A stretch of 35,947 nucleotides of DNA. It comes from Flavobacteriales bacterium. Lineage in GTDB: Bacteria > Bacteroidota > Bacteroidia > Flavobacteriales > TMED113. The translations under genes and the position numbers were made by a program. The notes below the pieces were generated by a model. It was not told the DNA's origin and did no database searches. It saw only the letters and a list, made by a program, of their open reading frames with translations. Below, one piece after another: positions 8,211-16,685 of the stretch. The stretch covers positions 16,649-52,595 of the forward strand of contig PBKX01000007.1 in assembly GCA_002722215.1 (NCBI GenBank), in the 5' to 3' direction. Numbering within the stretch: position 1 is the first letter of the stretch; every line of letters starts with the position of its first letter.

Positions 8211-8890
8211 ATTGTGATGAAAAATTATCTAAAATGTTGTTGGTTAATAAGCCAATAGACTGGACATCATTTGATGTGGTAAAAAAAATAAGAGGCATGT
8301 TGAAAGAAAAATATAATATTAAGAAAATAAAGGTAGGACATGCGGGAACATTAGACCCCAAAGCATCTGGGCTGTTAATTGTTTGCACAGGACAAAAAAC
8401 AAAAACAATTAAGTTATTTGAAGGTCTTAATAAAACATATGTTGGTGTCATGAAACTAGGTTTTGTGACCGATAGCTTTGATTCCGAAACAAACGAAAGA
8501 GAGCCGAAAAGTTTTCAACATATATCGCTTGATCAAATTAAAGCTGTTTTTTCTCAATTTCTTGGCCTTCAAAAACAGAAGCCCCCTATGTTTTCCGCCG
8601 TAAAAATAAATGGAGAAAGATTATATAAGAAGGCTCGTAGGGGAGAATTAGACCTTGAGTTAGCCTCAAGAAATATCTACATTAAAGAACTTACAGCTAT
8701 AGAACTAATGTTGCCATTTTTGAAGTTTGAAGTTAATTGCAGTAAGGGAACATATATTCGCAGTTTGGTTAGTGATATTGGAAAAAGTCTTGGCTGTGGC
8801 GCATATTTATACTCTTTAAATCGAACCAAAATTGGCGCATATAATTTAAAAAAAGCGATTAATATAGAAGATATATATCAATCTTTATAA
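8207..8890 (+). CDS. truB: tRNA pseudouridine(55) synthase TruB (227 aa)
   Basis: Converts uridine 55 of the T-loop of elongator tRNAs to pseudouridine. The catalytic Asp50 is in [15 protein letters not shown], preceded by [15 protein letters not shown], the usual TruB N-terminus; [16 protein letters not shown] and [13 protein letters not shown] are the later conserved blocks. There is no obvious C-terminal PUA domain, which fits the short Bacteroidota form. The ATG at 8207 overlaps the uppP stop as ATGA and is preferred over the in-frame upstream codon at 8168, which would add 13 residues translated from uppP. It is the last gene of the ftsX-DUF3098-uppP-truB operon; 76 bp separate it from queA. 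Confidence 0.96.
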   Translation: MNCDEKLSKMLLVNKPIDWTSFDVVKKIRGMLKEKYNIKKIKVGHAGTLDPKASGLLIVCTGQKTKTIKLFEGLNKTYVGVMKLGFVTDSFDSETNEREPKSFQHISLDQIKAVFSQFLGLQKQKPPMFSAVKINGERLYKKARRGELDLELASRNIYIKELTAIELMLPFLKFEVNCSKGTYIRSLVSDIGKSLGCGAYLYSLNRTKIGAYNLKKAINIEDIYQSL

Positions 8891-8931
8891 TAAGTGGAAA
8901 TATGATCCAAAATTTACATTCGATATTTTTG

Positions 8932-8939
8932 TATATTTG
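8932..8939 (+). promoter_or_regulatory. TAnnTTTG -7 box in front of queA
   Basis: TATATTTG matches the Bacteroidota primary sigma factor -7 element TAnnTTTG. It lies in the 76-bp truB-queA gap, 27 bases before the preferred queA ATG at 8967, and overlaps the alternative TTG start at 8937, which argues against that start. I do not see a clean -33 TTG at the expected 17-23 base spacing, so this is a partial match. Confidence 0.45.
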
Positions 8940-8966
8940 GGTTCAAATTTTAATTTAGGGCATGAC

Positions 8967-10022
8967 ATGAAGCTTAAACTTTCCCAATTTGATTTTAAAT
9001 TACCCCCGGAACGATTAGCACAAGAACCATTATTGAACCGAGATGACTCAAGAATGATGGTTGTGCATAGAAATTCGGGTCTAATTGAACATAAAAAATT
9101 TGTAGACATTTTAGATTATTTTGAGGAAGGAGATGTTATGATTTTTAACAACACGAAAGTTATTCCAGCTAGATTATATGGGAATAAGGAAAAAACAGGC
9201 GCTAAAATTGAAGTTTTTTTAATGCGAGAACTAAATAAAGAAAGTCGACTATGGGACGTGCTTGTAGATCCAGCAAGAAAAATTAGAATTGGCAATAAAT
9301 TATACTTTGGAGAGAATGACGACCTCATAGCAGAGGTGATCGACAACACAACTTCCAGAGGGAGAACATTGAGGTTTTTACATGATGCACCCTATGATGA
9401 ATTTAAGCAGAAAATCGAGTTATTAGGACAGACTCCACTCCCAAAATATATAAACAGGGAACCTACAGCAGAGGACGAAGAAAAGTACCAAACGGTTTAT
9501 GCTAAGCATAAAGGCGCTGTTGCAGCACCTACTGCAGGACTGCATTTTAGCAAAATTATATTAAAAAAACTTGAAATTTTAGGGGTTCATATTCCAGAAC
9601 TCACTTTACATATTGGTCTTGGAACTTTTCGTCCAGTTGAAGTAGAAGATTTATCCAAGCATAAAATGGACTCAGAAGAAGTCTTTATTCCGTCTTCTGT
9701 TGCAGAAATTGTAAATAATGGTCTCGCTAAAAAAAGAAAAATTTGCGCAGTTGGAACTACCACTGTTAGAGCCATAGAAACACCGGTTTCTTCCTATCAA
9801 ACCCTTAAATCCTATAATGGCTGGACAAATAAATTCATTTTTCCTCCATATGATTTTCAAATTACTAATTGTATGTTAACAAATTTTCATAGCCCTAAAT
9901 CAACAGTATTAATGTTGGTTGCTGCTTTTGGTGGCCATGAGTTAATTATGAAGGCATATCGGGAAGCCATAAAAGAAAAATATAAATTTTTAAGTTATGG
10001 CGATTGTATGCTCATAATTTAA
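8967..10022 (+). CDS. queA: S-adenosylmethionine:tRNA ribosyltransferase-isomerase QueA (351 aa)
   Basis: Adds the ribosyl part of SAM to 7-aminomethyl-7-deazaguanine in tRNA, giving epoxyqueuosine. Family blocks are clear: [18 protein letters not shown] at the start, [23 protein letters not shown], the central [25 protein letters not shown], and near the end [21 protein letters not shown]. Length is normal. The ATG at 8967 gives [10 protein letters not shown]; an upstream TTG at 8937 would overlap a promoter-like box. It opens a five-gene rightward run with ispD (13 bp gap), rlmN, a polyprenyl synthase and dnaG. No other queuosine biosynthesis gene is in view. Confidence 0.97.
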   Translation: MKLKLSQFDFKLPPERLAQEPLLNRDDSRMMVVHRNSGLIEHKKFVDILDYFEEGDVMIFNNTKVIPARLYGNKEKTGAKIEVFLMRELNKESRLWDVLVDPARKIRIGNKLYFGENDDLIAEVIDNTTSRGRTLRFLHDAPYDEFKQKIELLGQTPLPKYINREPTAEDEEKYQTVYAKHKGAVAAPTAGLHFSKIILKKLEILGVHIPELTLHIGLGTFRPVEVEDLSKHKMDSEEVFIPSSVAEIVNNGLAKKRKICAVGTTTVRAIETPVSSYQTLKSYNGWTNKFIFPPYDFQITNCMLTNFHSPKSTVLMLVAAFGGHELIMKAYREAIKEKYKFLSYGDCMLII

Positions 10023-10035
10023 TGATAGCGTACAG

Positions 10036-10818
10036 ATGATTCATTATGCATTAATATTAGCCGCTGGGAAAGGATCTAGATTAAAGTATAATACAACACC
10101 AAAACAATTTTTAGAATTAAATAAATTACCAATTGTCATGCATAGCGCAAAGGTGTTTAGTCTAGCACACCCGGAAACAATCCTATATATAGCACTTCCA
10201 AAGAAATATGAGTTGGAGTGGGCCAAGCTCTGTAAGAAACATCATTTTAACATAAAACATACAATTTATAATGGGGGGAAGAAGAGAATAGACACAGTAT
10301 TTAAGGGTTTAAAAATTATTCATAACAACGTCATGAACAGATTTAGTTATAATGAGGCAAAAACAGTCTTGGTAAGTATTCATGATGCGGCTCGTCCATT
10401 TATTAATGAGAAATTTATATTAGAATTAATTGATAACGCGAACCGTTTTAATACAGCGATACCAGTTTTAAATTTAAAAAATTCCATAAGGACCTTTGCA
10501 CAAGAATCGCAAAAATCTATTTCTCTAAATAGGGAGTCATATATTACAACCCAAACACCACAGGTTTTTAATTTATTTAAAATATATGAAGCATATGTTC
10601 GGGCCCATCAATCTCATAAACTAGATTCTGATCAAAGCCATGTTAGAAACTTTAAAAAACCAAACGCAATGTTTGACGATGCTTCAGTCTATGATTTTTT
10701 TTCAAAATCTAATCCTGTTCATCTCGTTGATGGGTTAGAGCACAACATCAAAATAACGACGGATTTAGATTATTTTCTTTCACCTATGATTTATAAATTC
10801 ATCAAAAAACATCAATGA
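10036..10818 (+). CDS. ispD: IspD, 2-C-methyl-D-erythritol 4-phosphate cytidylyltransferase (260 aa)
   Basis: Transfers CMP to methylerythritol phosphate in the MEP isoprenoid pathway. The nucleotide-binding start ALILAAGKGSRLKYNTTPKQF has the conserved glycines and lysine. GGKKRIDTVFKGL is the family's GG-x-x-R block, SIHDAARPFI holds the conserved Asp-Ala-Ala-Arg, and TQTPQVFNL is the substrate-side motif. It is somewhat longer than the usual 225-235 residues, with extra sequence around 180-215. It overlaps rlmN by 4 bp (ATGA). The terminal part of ispG is at the left edge of the window, but the two are over 9 kb apart and not in one operon. Confidence 0.94.
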   Translation: MIHYALILAAGKGSRLKYNTTPKQFLELNKLPIVMHSAKVFSLAHPETILYIALPKKYELEWAKLCKKHHFNIKHTIYNGGKKRIDTVFKGLKIIHNNVMNRFSYNEAKTVLVSIHDAARPFINEKFILELIDNANRFNTAIPVLNLKNSIRTFAQESQKSISLNRESYITTQTPQVFNLFKIYEAYVRAHQSHKLDSDQSHVRNFKKPNAMFDDASVYDFFSKSNPVHLVDGLEHNIKITTDLDYFLSPMIYKFIKKHQ

Positions 10819-11861
10819 AAAATTCAAAAAAAGATATTAGATGCATAACAAAAGAGGAATTAGGAAGGTTTTTTCAAGATCATAAGAGACCGTCATTTAG
10901 AGTACAACAAGTTTGGGATTGGCTATGGAGGCATCATGTCCTTGATTTTAATCAAATGACGAATATTAGCACAGTAGAAAGAAAGTTGTTGAAAGAGCAT
11001 TTTTCAATTACCCCCCTTAGAATACACACATTAAAGAAAGGCGCTGATGGAACCGTTAAATTTCTTTTTGTTTTGGACAAGGATAAAATAGTAGAAGGGG
11101 TTTTAATTCCGCAATTAAATAGACTCACGGCATGTATTTCATCACAAGTTGGATGTAGTTTGGCGTGTAAGTTTTGTGCTACTGGACAATTAAAATTATA
11201 TCGTAATTTAACAGCAGGTGAAATTTATGATCAAGTAGTTTTAATCAATCAATACTCGATTAAAAAATTTAAAAAATCCATTACTAATATAGTTTTTATG
11301 GGCATGGGGGAGCCATTATTAAATTTTAAAAATGTTTTAACAGGGATTCATTATATTACAAACTCTGATGGCATGGGTATGTCTGGTAAAAGAATTACAG
11401 TATCTACGGTGGGTGTTGTCAAAATGATCAGAAAAATCGCAGAGCTAAATCCAAATTTTAACTTAGCAGTATCTTTACACTCGGCACATGAACAAAAAAG
11501 AAATCAGATTATGGAAATCAATAAAACTAATAATTTGAAAGAATTAAAAGGGGCCTTACAATACTTCTATGAGAAAACAAAAATAAAACCAACATTCGAA
11601 TATGTTTTATTAAAGGGAGTTAATGATTCGCAAGAAGATGCTAAATTATTAATGGATTTTTGTAAAAACATACCAAGCAAGATTAATTTAATAGAATATA
11701 ATAGTGTGCCAAATAGTGGATATGAAAAGTCAGACGTTAAGACAACAGATCGGTTTTTAAAATTATTAACAAAAAATAATATCTTAGTTAAGCTAAGGCG
11801 AAGTAGAGGAGAAGATATTGGCGCTGCTTGTGGGCAACTTGCAACTCAACAAAAATTGTGA
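10815..11861 (+). CDS. rlmN: RlmN, dual-specificity 23S rRNA/tRNA adenine C2-methyltransferase (348 aa)
   Basis: Radical-SAM enzyme that methylates C2 of A2503 in 23S rRNA and A37 in some tRNAs. The cluster motif CSLACKFC has cysteines at 114, 118 and 121. The GMGEPLLNFKNV block and the C-terminal GEDIGAACGQLATQ, holding the mechanistic Cys339, are intact, so both halves of the ping-pong mechanism are present. Length is normal. The start ATG overlaps the ispD stop (ATGA), and the stop overlaps the GTG start of the next gene (GTGA), so the operon is tightly coupled. Confidence 0.97.
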   Translation: MKNSKKDIRCITKEELGRFFQDHKRPSFRVQQVWDWLWRHHVLDFNQMTNISTVERKLLKEHFSITPLRIHTLKKGADGTVKFLFVLDKDKIVEGVLIPQLNRLTACISSQVGCSLACKFCATGQLKLYRNLTAGEIYDQVVLINQYSIKKFKKSITNIVFMGMGEPLLNFKNVLTGIHYITNSDGMGMSGKRITVSTVGVVKMIRKIAELNPNFNLAVSLHSAHEQKRNQIMEINKTNNLKELKGALQYFYEKTKIKPTFEYVLLKGVNDSQEDAKLLMDFCKNIPSKINLIEYNSVPNSGYEKSDVKTTDRFLKLLTKNNILVKLRRSRGEDIGAACGQLATQQKL

Positions 11862-12823
11862 TAAAATTCCAAGAAATAATCAAAGAAGAGATTGATCGAT
11901 TTGACAGTGAATTTAAAAATACACTATCAACAAAAGCCCTATTGTTACATAAAATAACAAAACACATAAGTAAAAATTCAGGAAAAAAAATCCGTCCTAT
12001 TTGTACTATAATTGCCTCAGGACTAGTAAATAGTGTTACCGAAAAAACATATCGAAGTGCAATTTTAATAGAATTAATTCATACAGCCACATTAGTGCAT
12101 GATGACATAGTAGATGATGCACAAATAAGAAGGGGTCAGTTTGCGACAAACACTATTTGGAAAAATAAAATAGCAGTACTTACCGGTGACTATTTTCTAG
12201 CAAAAGGATTAGAATTATCAGTTTTAAAGAAAGATTATGATACATTAGGGCTAATATCTAATGTTGTTCAAAAGATGGTAGAGGGCGAGTTGGTTCAAAT
12301 TGAAAAGACAAAAAAATTAAACCTAACAGAGTTAGAGTATTTCAAAATTATAGAATTAAAAACCGGTGTTTTATTTGAATGTGCTTTTGAGCTGGGAGGC
12401 GTTGCGGCAGATGCTAATACAGAGGATTTGAATAAGTTAAGGTCTTTAGGATTAATACTAGGAATCTTGTTTCAGATAAAAGATGATATTTTAGACTACA
12501 CCAATATCAGTTTTAGTGGAAAGCAGCCATTGAACGACATTAAGGAGGGAAAAATTAATTTCCCATTATTATCTTCATTAAAAAAAATGAACATCATAGA
12601 GAGAAGTAGGGTTTTTCGAATTTTAAGAAAAAAAACAAACACACAAAGTGAATATATATACATTAAAGAACTAGTTGTAAAATATAAGGGGATTGAAGAG
12701 GCAGAGCTCATTATTCAGCAAAAATATAATGATGCGCTTAATATTATAAGTAGTTTTAAAGACGGAAAATATAAAAAATCAATATCTTCATTAGTAAGAT
12801 TTTTAATTGATAGAAAGAAATAA
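11858..12823 (+). CDS. Long-chain polyprenyl diphosphate synthase (321 aa)
   Basis: Trans-type prenyltransferase that extends FPP/GGPP with isopentenyl units, most likely making the menaquinone side chain. The first Asp-rich motif is DDIVDD at 82-87, followed by RRG at 91-93; the second is KDDILDY near 205-212. GKKIRP at 42-47 is the IPP-binding block. The residue five before the first motif is Ala77, small rather than aromatic, which in this family favours long products (about C30-C45). Exact length cannot be told. The GTG start at 11858 (overlap GTGA with rlmN) is preferred over a TTG at 11828, which would add ten residues of rlmN-derived junk. dnaG follows directly after the stop. Confidence 0.93.
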   Translation: MIKFQEIIKEEIDRFDSEFKNTLSTKALLLHKITKHISKNSGKKIRPICTIIASGLVNSVTEKTYRSAILIELIHTATLVHDDIVDDAQIRRGQFATNTIWKNKIAVLTGDYFLAKGLELSVLKKDYDTLGLISNVVQKMVEGELVQIEKTKKLNLTELEYFKIIELKTGVLFECAFELGGVAADANTEDLNKLRSLGLILGILFQIKDDILDYTNISFSGKQPLNDIKEGKINFPLLSSLKKMNIIERSRVFRILRKKTNTQSEYIYIKELVVKYKGIEEAELIIQQKYNDALNIISSFKDGKYKKSISSLVRFLIDRKK

Positions 12824-14710
12824 ATGAAAATTTCTGCAAAAACCATAGATGAAATTTTTAACACTGTTGTAATTGAAGATGTAATTTCAGAGTTTGTTGC
12901 TTTGAAAAAAACGGGAGCCAATTACAAGGGCCTAAGCCCATTTAATGAAGAAAAAACCCCTTCTTTTGTTGTTTCTCCAGCAAAAGAAATTTGGAAAGAT
13001 TTTAGCTCCGGAAAGGGAGGTAATGTAATTTCATTTTTAATGGAACATGAACAATATACTTATCCAGATGCATTATTGTTTTTGGCTAAAAAGTATAACA
13101 TTAATGTCGAATATGTTGAATTAGATGCCAAAGCTCAAGAAAAAGAAAATGAAAGACAAGCGACCGTTTTAGTTTTAAATTTCTCAAAAGACTTTTTTAA
13201 AAACACGCTTCAGAGTAAAAAAAATAAAGCATTAATGTACCTAGAGGGCAGAGGCTTTTTAAAATCCACTATTGAACTATTTGAAATAGGCTATTGTGAC
13301 CGCCTAGATAATAAGCTGGCTTTAGAGGCAAAAAAAAACGGATATAATTTAAAATACCTTCATGCCACGAAGATAATTAACCAGAATGAATCTACTCGCT
13401 TTAGTGACAGAGTTATTTTTCCAATTCATAATCTTAATGGTGATGTTGTGGGGTTTGGAGCCAGAGTGTTAAATGATCACGGTAAATCTCCAAAGTATTT
13501 AAATTCGGATAGCTCTGAACTATATCAGAAAAGTAAAATACTATATGGTTTACATCTTGCAAAAAAGGAGATTAAAAAACTAGACCTTTGTTATATTGTT
13601 GAGGGGTATACTGATGTCATGTCACTTTCCCAATTTGGGATAAAAAATGTTGTTTCCAGCTGTGGAACCGCCATAACAAAAGATCAGCTTCGACTAATTC
13701 ATAGATTCACGGACAATATCTGTATCTTATTTGACTCTGATGATGCTGGAGTCAATGCGACACTTAAGGCTATAGATATGTCATTGAAAGAGGGGCTTAG
13801 GCCAAAAATACTACAACTCCCAACAGGAGAAGACCCGTCCTCGTTTCTGCAAAAAGAAAACATAGAAACTATAAATAATTATATAAAAATAAATAAGCAA
13901 GATTTTATTGAATTTAAGTATGCTTTATTACAGGGAGGAGATGATGAAGAAATGATTAAGCTTGCTAAAGAGATAGTCTCTTCTATTTCTTTAATTTCGG
14001 ACACTATTTCACAAAGCTTTTATATTAAAAAAGCCTCCAAAATATTAGACATAAGTCAAGAACACTTAGTTCAGGCACTAGATTTTCAAGTAGGGCTGAG
14101 AGCAAAAATGCCCCCCAAAAAAACACTTAAAAAAGAGGTGAATAAAGAATCGAACACGGTTCTGAGTCGTGAATTTTTACAAAAAAATCATCGAGAAGAG
14201 ATGCATTTAGCTAGGCTATTAATAAATTATGGCACGACTAAAACTCTACTGATTAATAGCTCCAATATCACGCTCGCAGGTTTCATAATTATGGAGCTAG
14301 AGAAAGACAGTCGGGATATAAATACTACGTTTACGGTCCCTATCTTTAATGACATATTAAATGCCATAAAAGAAAAAATTAAATCTGGAGAGGGTTTTTC
14401 AAAAGATGATTTTCTTAATCACGAAAACCTAAAATTTAGAGAAATAAGTGCTTTGTTAATTGGAGACTCACATTTCTTAAGTAATTGGGAAGATAAAGAT
14501 ATTATTGTAGTTCAAGAGGAAGATATTTTAGCCAAGGTTACGAAGGAATCAATTTTAAGATTTAAGTTGAAGAGAGTTCAAGAAATACTCAAAGCATTGT
14601 TGTTGCAACTTAAGGAAGGGGAACATAACAATGAGTCGATTATAAAACAATTTTCTCAGTTAAGTCAAGTTGAAAAAAAAATACAAAAAAAACTTGGTCG
14701 GATGGCTTAG
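12824..14710 (+). CDS. dnaG: DNA primase DnaG with a zinc-less N-terminal domain (628 aa)
   Basis: Makes RNA primers at the replication fork with the DnaB helicase. The N-terminal zinc-binding domain keeps its frame (GLSPFNEEKTPSF, then IWKDFSSGKGG), but all four usual ligands are replaced: Ser38, Asn41, Asp59 and Ser62 stand where Cys, His, Cys, Cys normally sit. From memory this is a shared Bacteroidota feature, not damage. The catalytic core has VGFGARVL, the TOPRIM Glu in CYIVEGYTDVM (about 262) and ILFDSDDAG (about 305), where most families have DGDxAG. The C-terminal helicase-interaction part is divergent. The start ATG directly abuts the preceding stop. The stop overlaps the convergent DAHP synthase by 4 bp. 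Confidence 0.95.
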   Translation: MKISAKTIDEIFNTVVIEDVISEFVALKKTGANYKGLSPFNEEKTPSFVVSPAKEIWKDFSSGKGGNVISFLMEHEQYTYPDALLFLAKKYNINVEYVELDAKAQEKENERQATVLVLNFSKDFFKNTLQSKKNKALMYLEGRGFLKSTIELFEIGYCDRLDNKLALEAKKNGYNLKYLHATKIINQNESTRFSDRVIFPIHNLNGDVVGFGARVLNDHGKSPKYLNSDSSELYQKSKILYGLHLAKKEIKKLDLCYIVEGYTDVMSLSQFGIKNVVSSCGTAITKDQLRLIHRFTDNICILFDSDDAGVNATLKAIDMSLKEGLRPKILQLPTGEDPSSFLQKENIETINNYIKINKQDFIEFKYALLQGGDDEEMIKLAKEIVSSISLISDTISQSFYIKKASKILDISQEHLVQALDFQVGLRAKMPPKKTLKKEVNKESNTVLSREFLQKNHREEMHLARLLINYGTTKTLLINSSNITLAGFIIMELEKDSRDINTTFTVPIFNDILNAIKEKIKSGEGFSKDDFLNHENLKFREISALLIGDSHFLSNWEDKDIIVVQEEDILAKVTKESILRFKLKRVQEILKALLLQLKEGEHNNESIIKQFSQLSQVEKKIQKKLGRMA

Positions 14711-15450
14711 AAAAAATTAAGATTTCCCATTAACTGTTTAAAATTATTGGGAGTCAATTGTTGTCGTGAATCACTTAGGGCTTTTGGGGGATTGTTATGA
14801 ACCTCAAACATATATCCATCTACATTTTTTCTCTTTGCATCTCTAGAAATCACATCTATATGATTAGTGTCGCCTGCAATGTGACTAGGGTCACAGATTA
14901 TAGGGATTTCTGGGCAATAATGTTGAAAATCGTTTAATAGATCCCATCTGGGATGATTTCTATACGGTTTTTTTTGCTCAGAATAAAATCCTCGGTGAAT
15001 AGTTTTTATATTTTTTAAACCCACCCGCCTTAGCCTTTCAATTGCACCGATCCATAGTTTTATATCTGGGATGATGGGGTTTTTTACCCAAACCTCAACA
15101 TTGAGCCCTCTAAATGAGGCTGCCAGCTCTTCAACGGCGAAAGGGTTGACAGTTGTTCTCGCTCCTAGCCACATTATTTTTATGTTTTTTTTTAGAGCTA
15201 ACTCAACATGTCGCACGGTGCCCACTTCAATTGCAAAGGGTCTATGGTATTTTTTTTGAAGATCTTGAATCCAAGTTAATCCCTCTTCGCCAACCCCGGA
15301 ATAGTCTTGAGGAGAGGTTCTACCTTTCCATATGCCAGCACGAATGATATGGGTGTGCAGATATATCTTTTTAACAGTGTCGTAAAGTTGTGATTTCCCT
15401 TCTACGGCACATGGTCCAGCAATAATTGTTTGATTATCAATTTTCCCCAT
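14707..15450 (-). CDS. Short DAHP synthase, type I-beta, without chorismate mutase domain (247 aa)
   Basis: First enzyme of the shikimate pathway, joining PEP and erythrose 4-phosphate. Motifs: AGPCAVEG at 11-18 (Cys14 is the expected metal ligand), RAGIWKGRTSPQDYSGVGEEG, AIEVG, GARTTVNPF, KNP, IHRGF and CDPSHIAGD, ending with FEVHNNP. In most Bacteroidota I know this protein is about 360 aa with a C-terminal AroQ-type chorismate mutase that also serves as the feedback sensor. Here it ends at 247, just after the LTPNNFKQLM linker, and the next bases are the antisense dnaG end, so no mutase remnant is left. A paralogue or separate mutase may lie elsewhere. It follows rsmI with a 14-bp overlap. 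A KdsA identity is unlikely given the motif set. Confidence 0.88.
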   Translation of the reverse strand: MGKIDNQTIIAGPCAVEGKSQLYDTVKKIYLHTHIIRAGIWKGRTSPQDYSGVGEEGLTWIQDLQKKYHRPFAIEVGTVRHVELALKKNIKIMWLGARTTVNPFAVEELAASFRGLNVEVWVKNPIIPDIKLWIGAIERLRRVGLKNIKTIHRGFYSEQKKPYRNHPRWDLLNDFQHYCPEIPIICDPSHIAGDTNHIDVISRDAKRKNVDGYMFEVHNNPPKALSDSRQQLTPNNFKQLMGNLNFF

Positions 15451-16108
15451 TTAATACTATTATAAATTCTCCTTTGAGTCTAGACTTAGAAATATCATTA
15501 ATGATATTATTAATTTCTCCCCTGTAGGTTTTTTCATGTATTTTGGTTAATTCTTTTAATACAATAATATTTTTTTGAGGACAGCATTGACTTAACTCAC
15601 GTAGTGTTTTTAAAATACGATGAGGAGATTCATATAAAATAATTGTTCTATCTTCATTTGAGATAGTTGTTAATCTCTTTTTTCTTCCTTTTTTAATCGG
15701 CAAAAATCCTTCGAAAATAAATCTATCACAAGGCAATCCAGCTTTAATTAGAGCCGGAATGCAAGCTGTTGGGCCAGGCAGACAGTTAATTTCAATCCCC
15801 TGATGAAGACACTCTCTAATCAATAGAAATCCTGGGTCTGAAATTCCCGGGGTCCCGGCATCTGATACAACACCAATTTTAATTCCAGCATGAATTTTAT
15901 CTATTATTTTATTTAATATTTTATGCTCATTAAATGCGTGGTATGATAGCATTTTATTTGTTATGTTATAGTGAGAAAGTAATTTTTTAGTTACACGAGT
16001 ATCCTCCGCTAGAATTAAGTCGACTTCTTTCAATATCCTGATTGCTCGGAGAGTAATGTCTTCCAAGTTTCCAATGGGTGTTGGAATTATGTGAATAAGT
16101 TTTTCCAT
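15437..16108 (-). CDS. rsmI: RsmI, 16S rRNA (cytidine-1402-2'-O) methyltransferase (223 aa)
   Basis: SAM-dependent tetrapyrrole-methylase-fold enzyme that 2'-O-methylates C1402 in the ribosomal P site. Diagnostic blocks: IIPTPIGNLEDITLRAIRIL at 7-26, AEDTRVTKKLL, the SAM-binding VVSDAGTPGISDPG, LPGPTACIPAL, and the later FEGFLP and LYESPHRI. Length is normal for Bacteroidota, slightly short of E. coli because the C-terminal tail is reduced. It is divergent from tdk with only 40 bp between starts, and it overlaps the DAHP synthase gene by 14 bp, so these two probably form one transcript. Confidence 0.96.
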   Translation of the reverse strand: MEKLIHIIPTPIGNLEDITLRAIRILKEVDLILAEDTRVTKKLLSHYNITNKMLSYHAFNEHKILNKIIDKIHAGIKIGVVSDAGTPGISDPGFLLIRECLHQGIEINCLPGPTACIPALIKAGLPCDRFIFEGFLPIKKGRKKRLTTISNEDRTIILYESPHRILKTLRELSQCCPQKNIIVLKELTKIHEKTYRGEINNIINDISKSRLKGEFIIVLNGEN

Positions 16109-16148
16109 ACTAATTATGAAATCACTAATTTAGTTAATATAATTTATT

Positions 16149-16685
16149 ATGAAAGAGATTCAAGTTATTACTGGTTGCATGTTTGCAGGAAAGACAACCG
16201 AATTAATTAATCGGTTAAAGTCAACAAATAAAAAGTATTTATTAGTTAAGCCAGCTTTAGACACTCGTGATATGGAAAACAAAATTTGCACACATGATGG
16301 TGTATTTGAAACAGGTATTCAAGTTAAGCGTCTCTTAGATATATCAAAACACCTGGATGATATCAGTGTTTTGGGCGTGGATGAGGCGCAATTTTTTGAC
16401 AGCCCGATTATTGAAGATATTCGTGAGATTTCGTCAAAGGGAATTTTAATTATTTTAGCAGGTCTAGCAAAAGATTATTTAAATAAGCCATTTGGCTATA
16501 TGTCAAAAATTATAGAAATGTCTAATTCTGTAACTTGGCTAAAAGCAAAATGCCATCAATGTGGCTTGGAGGCAACATATTCACATAGAAAACAAAGAGA
16601 CTCAGAAAGCCAGGTTGTTATTGGTGATGCTGAAAAATATGAGGCATTGTGCGAAAATTGTTTTAAAAAACATGTTAAATCATGA
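16149..16685 (+). CDS. tdk: Thymidine kinase, type II (178 aa)
   Basis: Salvages thymidine to dTMP with ATP. P-loop GCMFAGKT at residues 9-16, the DEAQFFD block (metal-coordinating Asp), and the structural zinc site made of CHQC and CENC pairs in the C-terminal lid (CHQCGLEATYSHRKQ, ALCENC). The lasso residues before the second Cys pair are present. Length is slightly short of E. coli but normal for the type II family. It overlaps alr by 4 bp (ATGA). Together with the dCMP deaminase, NrdAB and Prs, the window is rich in nucleotide supply genes. Confidence 0.95.
   Translation: MKEIQVITGCMFAGKTTELINRLKSTNKKYLLVKPALDTRDMENKICTHDGVFETGIQVKRLLDISKHLDDISVLGVDEAQFFDSPIIEDIREISSKGILIILAGLAKDYLNKPFGYMSKIIEMSNSVTWLKAKCHQCGLEATYSHRKQRDSESQVVIGDAEKYEALCENCFKKHVKS

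Noticed and set aside
12824-13030. Pseudogene or damage call for dnaG because zinc ligands are missing
   Set aside because: The frame is full length, the TOPRIM residues are present, and the pattern is, as far as I recall, shared across Bacteroidota.
14707-15450. Frameshift explanation for the short DAHP synthase
   Set aside because: Downstream bases are the intact end of convergent dnaG and I could not find a chorismate mutase-like reading in the other frames; the end looks like a true stop.
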